Below are positions 27,556 to 38,000 of a DNA stretch of 64,000 nt, one piece after another. The stretch's first letter is position 1, and the number at the start of each line of letters is the position of its first letter. Under the pieces are notes generated by a model. The model was not told where the DNA came from. It saw only the letters and a program-made list of their open reading frames with translations, and ran no database searches. A program made the translations under genes and the position numbers. The stretch spans positions 35,307,350 to 35,371,349 of the forward strand of contig OZ007575.1 of assembly GCA_963931925.1 (NCBI GenBank), written 5' to 3'. This DNA comes from Onchidella celtica. Its lineage: Eukaryota > Mollusca > Gastropoda > Systellommatophora > Onchidiidae.

Positions 27556-28589
27556 AACTCTCTAACTTTATTCTCCCTTGAAGCAATGTATTAATTGCAC
27601 TCTGCGGGCGTTCGTTCCTGCAGTATGAACGAAATTAACGAAATCAACAACAAACTGTACGTCTTTGTCAACCAAGTAGTGGTTGAGCTATCTCAGTGAT
27701 CACTTATCTCCTTCACGTATTTCTCCTAATCCTCAAGCAGTCAGTCTACTGCTTCCGTGATTGGTCGTTAACTAACGATACCAATGTAATATTTCCAGTG
27801 TATCTTCCGTACACTCCTAGCAGCGTTCCCTCTGCTATAAATCGGAATAAATCAATATTCACGATATTAATTTCCTTGGCTATACAAGCCTAACAACTCT
27901 AATATCCAGATTATCTCTCAACGTGCCCTAGACACGTGATTTATCCCAGGCAATAATATAGCAAGTATGAATACAAAATATAATAATGCAACACTATAAT
28001 GGGAAAAGAATTACATGGAGAGTGAGACGAGACTAACAGAAAGAACAAACGACAACAGACCTGACTAGCCTGAAACTATCTACAAAAAGGTAAGAAAAAG
28101 AACAGGAGAGACGTCTTCCTAAAAGTACGAGGAAGATAGAACGCTAACAATCTATACGAATAACAGGCCCCTACAGAACTATTCAAGGCAAAGTATATCT
28201 CCCATCCGTTTTAAACGCCATCTAGATCTGCTAGTCTGGCAAAAAGAGGTATGCTGAGTCTCGATCCCTTCCAACCACCCGCGTATCTAATCTAAACACA
28301 AAAGAAAAAGTAATGCCTGTCAAAAGTAGGGGAGCTGGAACGACGAACCCCTCAAACGAAGACAAATACAGATGGTTCACTTAACTGGGTGAAATGGATT
28401 GGCTCTTTCCCTTGGTCCACAGCGCTGGTCTTGTCTTTTCCTGTTAGTAGCTGTCAGTCCCTCGTAGTGGTCCCAGGATCAATGACGAGAGGACATGCCA
28501 GACATGTGGGGGAGAAACAAAAAAATTAGCAGTATACAAAACTATAAACTACAAAAATGATATAAATAACAGTGGAGTGGTATCAATGC
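27556..28589 (-). other. Retrotransposon 5' leader
   Basis: About 1 kb lies between the upstream LTR and Gag. No long frame or known domain was found. Leader functions such as packaging or splicing are possible but not visible. Confidence 0.6.
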
Positions 28590-28751
28590 AGATGTTGACG
28601 GGGTCCTCTTCAGATGTTAGTGGCGTCCTGTAGATGTCAGTGGTGTCCTCTAGATGTCACGACGAACGGTAGGGTCTCCTCTAGATGTCAGTGGGGTCCC
28701 CTCCAGATGTCAGTGGGGTCCCCTCCAGATGTCAGTGGGGTCCCCTCCAGA
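28590..28751 (-). repeat. 22-bp tandem repeat at the primer-binding position
   Basis: The unit agatgtcagtggggtcccct plus cc repeats perfectly about three times and imperfectly further left. It abuts the LTR, whose first bases (tgtca) belong to the same pattern. On the element strand each unit contains tggaggggacccc, beginning TGG like a tRNA primer-binding site two bases after the LTR. Confidence 0.8.
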
Positions 28752-29979
28752 TGTCACGAGCAGAGTTAGGGTCTTGGGGATGTTATGACTGCACGAGAGG
28801 CAGCTAACTCACACTCGGACACAACCACACAAGAAAAGTATTCAATAACTAGAGCGTACATCTATGTCAGGCCGGTCAGGCCATCTTATTATTTAAATAT
28901 TAATAAACAAAACAAAAGACAATAGAGGTATATTCAAAGCAATAAATTCTAATTACTAACTTAATCTATGATATTCATGTAACTATGGTTCCTTATTGGA
29001 TGTACTGCAATCAAGAGCAAATGGGTATATTATACGAAACTAGATATCAATCTAAAGTGACAGTTGAGTCGCCACTGGCCAGTCGCCAGGCAAACTCTCC
29101 CTAAATCATATGGGCTTGAATGTTAGGAGAGCCCAGTACGTTCAAAGCCTACAGAAGCACACTTCGGCTTGTAGGTAATTAAGCAGTTGCAAAAGACTAT
29201 ATATATATATATATGCACAATCACTATTCAATTCGTCAACAATGTGCTATATTACTTCAGTCACACTATGGAGATAGATCTATAATACGGGCCAATCGTT
29301 CGTCGAGTGCCAGCTGGGGTTTCCTTAGACTTCCTATGAGGCTGTGGTTCTCTCTCTATCTCCGAACTTCTATTGTGCTTAGACAAATAAGATATGTTAC
29401 CGTTGGTCACGCCTACTGGTAGGCGCGAACATCAAAAGAGCGCAGCGTGGGCTTTTAAAGGTCAGCCCACTCAGACCTTTCTTTCTAGAGCTCAGTCAGT
29501 CCGATTAGCAAGGACTTCTAGTCTTCAAATCACACAGTTCCGGTACTGGCCAACCGGAGATACTTCACGACACGATGCTTCTGCTCGTCTGTATTCAATG
29601 AATCTGAACGTTACACGATGTTTTATACTATCCAACTACCCAGCAGTGCTAGTCCGCTGGCCCAATTAGTTCAGCTATCTCATTGGCCGAAACCTCCCAC
29701 CAAAGTAATACGTCTGCACTATTCTACCAGCCAGTTAACGTGCAAAACTTGTCTAGTCATACTTAACAATGTCAACTATCCCCACATTTGTTTCACCCCT
29801 ACTCCATTACTTATTAATCACGAACATTAAAACCGACAAGCGTGAATCCAACAGTTTAACTTTACATTTATTTACTCACCAAGTATAATTCGCGAGGACC
29901 GTTCAAGGCCACCAGCCAATTTCTCATGGCCCTGGTAAAAACACTCTGCGTGAGTTCTAACAACATCCGAATCATGACA
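28752..29979 (-). repeat. LTR, right copy (5' LTR of the element)
   Basis: A 1228-bp LTR with the same ends as the left copy. On the element strand it starts TGTCATGATTCGG and ends CTCGTGACA. It should hold the promoter of the element. Confidence 0.95.
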
Positions 29980-29984
29980 GGCAA
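29980..29984. repeat. Target site duplication, right (ggcaa)
   Basis: It matches 21192-21196. The joined flanks recreate a repeat also present intact at 40336-40490. Confidence 0.93.
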
Positions 29985-30069
29985 AGCAATAAGCTGTGGC
30001 CCGCCCCTTACGAGACTACTGATAAATGTGCGTGCATGGGGCCCCTTAAGCCCCTGATTATTAATTTTT

Positions 30070-30990
30070 TTTTAAAGTACCAACCGTGCGTTCAAGATTT
30101 ATTTGTACAGTTGTGGGAAATTCTAAAAACTATATTTTCAGGTCTTGTACGTCCAGTTGTAGGAAAGTACCAACTATCTTTCAGGGCTTATTTACCAAGC
30201 CGCAGGAAAGTACCTACTGTGTGTTTAATACCAATTTGTCTTACCGCAAGAACATACTAATTAACTGTGTTTTCGAGATTCGCGAACCAAATGCCAGGAA
30301 AGTCGTACTCTGTTTTTAAGACCAATTTGTCTTTCTGTTGGAACGAACAAATTCAACTGTGTTCTCAGGATTCATGTACCAAGTTGCAGGAAAAGTCCTA
30401 CTGTGTTTTTAAGACCAGTTTGTCCTTCTGCAGGAACGTACTAATTCAACTGTGTTCTGAGGATTCGTGTACCAAGTTGCAGGAAAGTCCTACTATGTTT
30501 TTAAGACCAAATTGTTTTTCAGTAGGAACGTTCAAATTCACTGTGTTTTCAAGATTCATGTACCAAGTTACTATGTTTTTAAGACCAAATTTGTTTTTCT
30601 GTAGGAACGTGCTGATTCAACTGTGTTTTCAAGATTCATGTACCAAGTTGCAGGAAAAGTCCTACTGTGTTTTTAAGACCAGTTTGCCATTATTGTAGGA
30701 GTCTGAAAATGAGATTGAGTCTGCAGAAAGCACGTCGACACGATAACAGCCATATTGTGCTAGGAAGATGCACGGCGATAGACAGAATATAACACAGTGA
30801 TAGGGAAGAAATAAACCCTACCAGAGGCGCCCACCAATCATCTACCTTATTGTAGGAAACATTCGCTGTGTCATTTTTAAGACCAACCCGTCCCCATTAA
30901 TTTGTAGGAAAGGACTCATTGTGCTTTCAGGAGGTATTTTGCCCAGTAATCACATAAAACTGCTAACTGTGCATTCTTTTGTCCCTGTAC
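30070..30990. repeat. Higher-order tandem repeat of about 92 bp (two related half units)
   Basis: Units alternate between a half with gtaggaacgtactaattcaa, ctgtgttttcaagattc and gtaccaagttg, and a half with caggaaagtcctactgtgtt and tttaagaccaatttgtcttt. The halves resemble each other, so the array seems to have grown from a unit of about 46 bp. The block at 30700-30850 (family of 12820-12985) interrupts it. The open frame at 30267-30698 comes from the repeat. Confidence 0.8.
30700..30850 (+). repeat. Dispersed repeat copy (family of 12820-12985)
   Basis: It contains gcacgtcgacacgataacag, then agacagaatataaca and accctaccagaggcgcccac. It is inserted within the tandem array. Confidence 0.62.
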
Positions 30991-31647
30991 TATCTATTAT
31001 ATGCGAGAATTTGAGCGAAAACAATATTGTCAACCCTAACGAACCATTACATGTGTCTTTTTTACACGAGACGTTTGGCTTTGTGGAACAAAATCGTCGA
31101 TTATGGAGATATCAGAATTGATATTAAGCTTAAAACATGATAAAGCAGTGAGAAATGCGACTAAAGCTTTGGTAAGTGGTGCTAAAATTTGAACGATCAG
31201 AGAATTCGATTATTTATTACATAAGGTATTACATAAACAGTGTTGATTCTGTGGGGTACTTTATATTATATATTAACTTACATTGGTTTACTATTTCCGG
31301 ACAATGGATGCCATAATCATTTTGTGTGTGACGTTATCTCTTTCTGTGCACAAGATAAAATTCCAGTTTTTTCTTTTTCTTTTTTTTTTTGTAAATCTTC
31401 CCTTTTTTCGTCTTCTTATCTAAAAAAATAATAAATAAGTAAAAACCACTAACTAATTTTAGTTCAGGCAGCTGAGACCGAAATGCGAAAAAAAGTTAGG
31501 AGCGTAATATCCACTAATTTTGTAATACATTGTGTTTCATCGCACATTCGCTGAATTTTTTTGCAGATCGCAAACAGTATCTATCTGATAGATATCTGTT
31601 CAATATTCATCAAGAGTACATAAGAGCACCATCAATCCATTCCCACC

Positions 31648-31790
<143 letters not shown>

Positions 31791-32102
31791 TATCCATTTG
31801 TCTGTCTATTTGACTTTCTATCTATCCTTGTGCGTCTATCTACCGGCCAGTCGGCCGTCTGTTAGCTTGTCTTTCTCTCTGTCTATCTGTTTGTCTGTGT
31901 GTCGATCTATCTTCCAGCCTTTCTAGTGTTCTAATCACCTATCCTTTTTTACCCTTCCATCCATCGCCGGCTTATAACACGCCAGCTGCTCCTCCTCTCT
32001 CCTAGCCGAGGCTGCCACAAAGGGGCTAGAGTGTGTCTTAAACTTAAAGGCTAACACCCCCACCCCCAAGCCCCCGCCTATAATTGTTCCCATTTCCTAA
32101 GG

Positions 32103-32103
32103 C

Positions 32104-32135
<32 letters not shown>

Positions 32136-32160
32136 GCGCGAGCGCAAGCACGCACGCACG

Positions 32161-32191
<31 letters not shown>

Positions 32192-32192
32192 G
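32103..32192. repeat. (CA)n microsatellite
   Basis: CA repeats are interrupted by cgcg-rich and gcaagcacgcacg segments. Confidence 0.95.
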
Positions 32193-32599
32193 GAGACAAC
32201 ATTCATATCAATGAGGACGCAAATGTGTACAAATATTTTTTTTTCAATAGCCATATCTAAAGGCGGTGATGAGCTGACGCTGAACTGTACATGTATTTGA
32301 AAAGGTGAAGTTTTTCCGATAACGTCTTATTGATAGTTGCACATCACAGGGCAAGAAGAATGAAGAAGTGATACAAAAGTAGTTATCTCAAATAATGTTA
32401 TCAGTAGTCTCGAGCTGTAAACCTTCTATTTATGTAACCTGCGAATCGGGGTGTAGCTTCAGCGGGTTTGAAAGATTGATAGGGTTGATTTGAGTGTATT
32501 TTACGGGTACGTGTGTGTGTTGTGAATGAGTGAGTGATGGAGGGGGGGGGGGCGAGGAAGGGAGGGGGAAAGAGGGAAGAAGTGAATGATAGAGGAAGG

Positions 32600-32935
32600 G
32601 AGAGAGGGAGGAAGTGAGTGAGTGAATGAGTGAGTGAGTGAATAAGTGAGTGAGTGAGTGAGTGAGTGAGTGAGTGAGTGAGTGAGTGAGTGAGTGAGTG
32701 AGTGAGTGAGTGAGTGAGTGAGTGAGTGAATGAGTGAATGAGTGAGTGAGTGAATAAGTGAGTGAGTGATTGAGTGAGTGAGTGAATGAATGAGTGATTG
32801 AGTGAGTGATTGAGTGAGTGAGTGAGTGAGTGAGTGAGTGAGTGAGTGAGTGAGTGAGTGAGTGAGTGAGTGAGTGAGTGAGTGAGTGAGTGAGTGAGTG
32901 AGTGAGTGAGTCACTGACTAATTGACTGAGTGAGT
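32600..32935. repeat. (GAGT)n microsatellite
   Basis: A long gagt array with scattered gaat and gatt variants. The Ser-Leu-Thr-His repeat frame on the minus strand is an artefact. Confidence 0.97.
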
Positions 32936-33764
32936 GAGGACAAGGACAAAATGATCAGCTTATAGGCTCTCATAAGTGTTCCAGACCATGTGGTTATTTT
33001 CTTTCTTCCTGTTGTTGTTTTGTTTTACTTTTAAATGTATTTATTTTTTTTTATATTTAATTCTTTTTCTTTTTTTTTTTACTAATACATTATACTTGTA
33101 TCTGTCACAGGTTGAAGATGAAATAGCGTTTGTAATGCCAACAGAAAGGAGAACAAAGACGTCGCACTTATAATTATCATATTTACAGTATTTAATGGTG
33201 ACTACTGTCTCTCTCACCGGTCTTGACAACCTTCGGTAAAGGCCAGAGGTCAAAACAAGCCAATCGGGCAAAGAAACAACGTTTGCTAATGATATCTTTG
33301 TTTTGCTTTTATTTTTTAAGTGACCGTTTGTGATTGAGAGCTATGTTGAAATAGCATGAATTGACTAGCCCAAGCAATTAGTGCTTCTTCACTGCAAGGC
33401 ACTTATCGCTTGGTACAGCTACTGGGACGTGCAGTTCTCAGGGACATTTTGGATTATTAGAGGTCTTTTTGTCTGACTGAAATTGTCTGCGCAAGACAGA
33501 CTAATCTTGAAAGTGAGTCAGAGAGAAGGATAGTAAGAAATTGTTTATTGAGATTATAGTGCACTGGTTGTGAATGGATTCGACTAGTTCGTGATTTTTG
33601 TGTTTCAACTGGACGGTAGTCATGGAGATTTGTAGCTGCTGAGTAAATGTGGAGAATACAATGTGTAGAAGTTACAATATTTCGTCTATTGTGCGGTTTT
33701 AGTGACTTTTTTGTTTGTTTGTTTGTTTGTAGGAGCAGGGATTGCGGTGGTGGTAACGTTGATC

Positions 33765-33834
33765 ATGAATGTGGTAGGCTACTGGTGGTAGTTGCAATAG
33801 TAGTATATGCAGTAGTAATAGTGGTAGTAGTAGC

Positions 33835-33876
<42 letters not shown>

Positions 33877-34345
33877 AGTTGTTGTTGTTGTTTTTGTTGT
33901 TGAAAACGTAAGAGTAGTAAGGGTAGAAGCAGTAGTATTAGTAGGGGTGGGGGTAGTAATTATTGTAGTAGTTGTGGTAGCAATAAGTAGTATTAATAAT
34001 AGTGATTGCTGTAGTAGGAGTCGTAGGAGTAGGAATAGTGGAATCAACAGTAGCAGCAGTAATGATATGTATTAGCAATAGAGGTAGTAGCAGTGCATGA
34101 TAGTAGTTACTAGTAGCAGTAGCAATGATAGCTGTACTACCAGTAGCAATACATGTAGTAATATTGTAATATAGTACATGTAGTAGTAGTAAGCTTATAG
34201 TAGTAGTAGTAATAATTAGTAGTAAATATTACTTATTAACTTTGGGAGTAGCAATAATAGTAGTGGTAATAGTGGTAGAAGTAATAGTGGAAGTACGAGA
34301 AGGGGTAACAGTGGTAATAGTAGTCATGGTCGTAGTGGCAGTGGT
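33765..34345. repeat. (TAG/GTA)n trinucleotide-rich tract
   Basis: Extended gta/tag/gtg triplets, densest at 33830-33870, with scattered triplet-rich sequence to 34345. Val-rich and Thr-rich frames here are not genes. Confidence 0.93.
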
Positions 34346-34371
34346 AATATGTATACATGTCGAGACCTTAG

Positions 34372-34615
34372 TTTTTGTTTGTTCCAACTCCACTTTTTGC
34401 ACAAATGAGAAACTTGTCGTTACACGTTTGCGGTTTTACTACGTGTGTTCTGATACGGAGTCTAAATAAATCGGAACTGTGAAACGGCTTGCTAAGTGCC
34501 ACATCGTAATTTAAACAAGTGTCAAAGTGTACATTTGTTATACATCTCTTCTACATATTAAAAGATCTCTTTTTTTTTTTCTTCAGAAAATGGAGATAAA
34601 ACAAACAAGAACCAA
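34372..34615 (+). repeat. Dispersed repeat copy (pair with 38416-38668)
   Basis: Both copies share cactttttgcaca, then gagaaa, gcggctt/gcggttt, aataaatcgg, cagtgaaac-type sequence, gtgcca, ttttaaacaag, a T run, and gaaaatggaga then aaacaaacaag. The second copy lies in an intron of the ependymin-related gene and the first lies upstream of it. Confidence 0.75.
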
Positions 34616-34882
34616 GCTCGCGATTTAATAGTGGTAGCAGATTTGATGGTGGACGGGATTTAATAGAGAGTAAATAATAGTGGTAGTAAAAGAAGTACAT
34701 GAATGTAGTCCTGGTAGCAGCGGCGGCGGTGGTGGTGGCTTTGATTTTGAAGGTGGTGATAGTTCTAGTATTTGCAGTAGAAACAGAGGCACTTATAATG
34801 CTGCGATAACTGGACATGGCGGCAATGGTTTGACATCGTAACTGATTTTTCTGTGTCGATCAGACACTTATATACTTGCAGG

Positions 34883-35011
34883 ATGTGTTATCCGTGTGTC
34901 AGTGATGTTGTGAGGGTCACTGTGGCTCTGGTGTTAGTGACGTATGTCTCAGGGGCGGCACCCAAAGCTCCTTGTTGCTGGTCGTCCAAATGGGAGGGCA
35001 TCATTGTTCAG
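34883..35011 (+). CDS. Ependymin-related exon 1
   Basis: 43 codons from the ATG at 34883 to gttcag|GTAGGC, phase 0. It holds the signal peptide and the PCCWSSKWEG block. Confidence 0.85.
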
Positions 35012-38000
35012 GTAGGCCGAAACAAATACATTTTATTGTACATCGTATTAAAGTGGATCACTCCAGCCTGCGGGTAAACATAAAGGCAAACACTTTTATT
35101 CAGACCAATACGGTGATCAGTCTGAAGCCGGTGTTTTGATGTGCACGGAAACGGCAAGAAACCACCAAGCAATAAACAGAAAGACAGTTTCCAGTGTACA
35201 GACATGGACTTTCTGGCATTTCCTTTGCATTAGTCCGACAGATTTTGCCAACACGCTTGATCGGCGCATGAGCATCCAGAAGAATCACAATTGCGGGCTA
35301 TGATAGACAGATTCCTGCATTTCTCCATTTAGGGAGGAATCTTTGTTTTAGAACTCAATTCTTGTCCAACCTATATTAGAATATTAGTATCGTTAGCACC
35401 AACCACCCGAAGTCCAAGATACCTACTCCCCCATCCCCACCCCAAAAAGACAAAAAATGCCCGTTTCTGTCTTTCCTGTCAACCCCCTGTCTATGTACAG
35501 TAATTCCTCTCATTATCCCGTCTCTCTCTCTCTTTCTCTCACACTCTCTCTCTCCCAGACTATCTTTCTGTCTCTCTTTCTTTGAAATTTTTAAACACTG
35601 GATTAAAAGTGTATACATAGGTATAGCTTATATAGCATATAAAAATTGCTGATTGACTTTTCTCTCGCTGTTGCCGAGGTCTCGTTATTAGCAGAGTCGT
35701 TATACATGACAAACCACTGTACTATATGTATTACTTTTTTTGATGACATTTTTGGCAGAAACTGGGCGTGTTTGACCGTGTCAGCAACTTCGCCTCACTG
35801 GCTGAAATAGAAAATGTAATTCACGTGGATTACGACATCAAGAAATTAGCCAATGAGATGACGGTGAAGAATGGCACGCTCACAGTACGCGTCAGGGTCA
35901 TCGAGGATTTTAATAAGGTAGGTTCCCTCCTCCTCACATTGCCCACGCCCCATTTAAAACTAGACAAAAACATTGACAGGGTAGACCCCCTTCCCCTCCC
36001 CGTCTCGAGCTAAGTGAAGAGTTTGCTGAAATACAGAATCTACAGGTATCCCCCACCCCCCCCCCCTCCCCATGTTGTCATCGTGAGCATGTCAATATGA
36101 CACAGCCACGGCCACCATTTATCTACAAAGCCATTGCTTCTATACCATGTTTTTTGTTGAGGTGTTTTAAAACAGATTTCTGTTAAAGATCGTATCTCTT
36201 GATGTGAAAAAAAAAAAATCTAAACAATGGCTCGGTTTTACTTCACGTCACAAAACTCAAAATTATCCACTTAAAAAAAAAAAAATTACTCTAAATGGCA
36301 GCGGAGCATTGCATAAAAGTCGACGAGTACATCTGAGTTCTGTTGACGTAAATGAAACATACCAATTAAATACATGTAACTAATGAAAAAAATAATAATA
36401 AACATGTACATGTATAGCATTACAAACCATAAATATTTTAGACATCTTCTGATCTTGTGCCTAGAACCGATAAAAAATGTTTAACTTGGTGATAAATTTG
36501 GAATGTTATCATTTTTATTATTTTTTTTAATCAAATGAAACAAATCAACTGCAACTGCCAATTTCTATTTTAATTATAATAATGAATTTAAAAAACGTCC
36601 ATGTTTACGCCTAACAGTAACAACAATTCTGGTTAAGCTATTTGCACACTTTTTCCTTCTTGGAGGAAATGATGATGGTTCATGAGTGTTTTTGTTTGTT
36701 TGTTTGTTTTCTAAAGAGAAACCTATGAGATGCAGAATTTTGTTGTTATTATTGTTGTTTTGTTTTGCTATTTGCACAGTTTTTCCTTCTCGGAGGAAAT
36801 GATATTGATGCATGAGTGTTTTTGTTTGTTTGTTTGTTCGTTGTTCTACGGAGTAACCTATGAGATGCAGAATTTTGTTGTTATTGTTATTGTTTTTTTT
36901 TGCGTCTAGTCCGAATCTCGTTTGTTTGTGTTTTTTTTTTTCAGTTTGACCGTTCAATATTGTGTGTGACAAAATACTAGTGACTGTGTAATACTGTACT
37001 TGACCAGGCCTGGTTAGTCAAACTGTTTATCACCCTCATCGCTGGACTGTACTTTTTTCTTTTTTTTTTTTTTGCTGTTGTTGTTAAATTGTTATTATAA
37101 TTATTATTAATATTATTATTTTTTGTTTAATTATTTACTGTTATTTTGTTGCATTGTCACCCAGAAAGTAACTTACAGCATTGTGGACTTCCAATGTTTC
37201 AAGACAAACTTATCTGTACCTCTCTCCGGCAACTGCATTCCTGGTATGTTACGTGTATTTAAATTGTACAGGCAGTCTTGAATAATGATGAACTATATAG
37301 TAGATACTCATAACATGTTCAAATAGATACACATGCAAATGCGATCAACTCGGCCGACGTTGTCTCACGTACCTTTTTTTTTTTTTTTTAGAATTTTACC
37401 AATATGCTAAGATGATATGAATGTATTTAATTCTATGTTAAACTTGACAGCTCTGAATACGAAATATAAATAAAGACAGTGTACCCAGATAGACCGTGAA
37501 GGGAGCAAAGTGGCCGCTACTGTGCCGACGCGCCGTAGAACCCAAACCCTAACTCAAATTCTCACTTACTGGCGTATGGATGATTTTTGTGGTTTTGGGC
37601 TATGACTACGCAGTGTTTGCTCATGGTGAGATCTACGTGTACCGGTATATTATTATTCTCACAAACAGTGACGTGTCCATATCTTTAAAAGTACCGCACT
37701 GAAATTATAAACAGAACATTTTCCCCTATATTCAAGAATATCAATAAATATAATTATAACCGAAACTTTGACATGCTACAGAGGTCTCAGTTCCACCAAA
37801 TCGCGAAACTAGGTCGCTGCGGTAAACAAGAATTGAAAGAGACTGCCTTCACCAAAGATTGTGTGCATATATCTGTTTACTGTGGTTTGTTCATATTTTA
37901 GGGCTGATTGAAACTATTTCGAGCCCTTGTAAGCTCTTACGCTCCGTGGAAATGTACAAACGGGTATTGTTTACCGTAGCGACCTACTTTCCGCTCCAGG

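Larger units (their letters stand above)
21197..29979 (-). mobile_element. Ty3/gypsy-class LTR retrotransposon, Gmr1-type domain order
   Basis: An 8.78-kb element with long LTRs and 5-bp target duplications, transcribed right to left. In that direction it codes Gag (coiled coil, CCHC knuckle), aspartic protease, integrase, reverse transcriptase and RNase H. Integrase before RT is the Ty1/copia order, but the protein types are Ty3/gypsy-like. This combination is known from the Gmr1 group. A polypurine tract (ggggtgggggatg, minus strand) sits directly before the downstream LTR. Three in-frame TAA codons and two single-base frame changes make this copy defective. The LTRs differ at about ten bases and two indels over 1.2 kb, so the insertion is fairly recent. 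Confidence 0.95.

Noticed and set aside
32501-32914. Ser-Leu-Thr-His repeat protein of 137 codons
   Set aside because: It is a translation of the (GAGT)n microsatellite.
33647-34075. Val-rich protein frame
   Set aside because: It arises from the gta/tag triplet tract and has no independent support.
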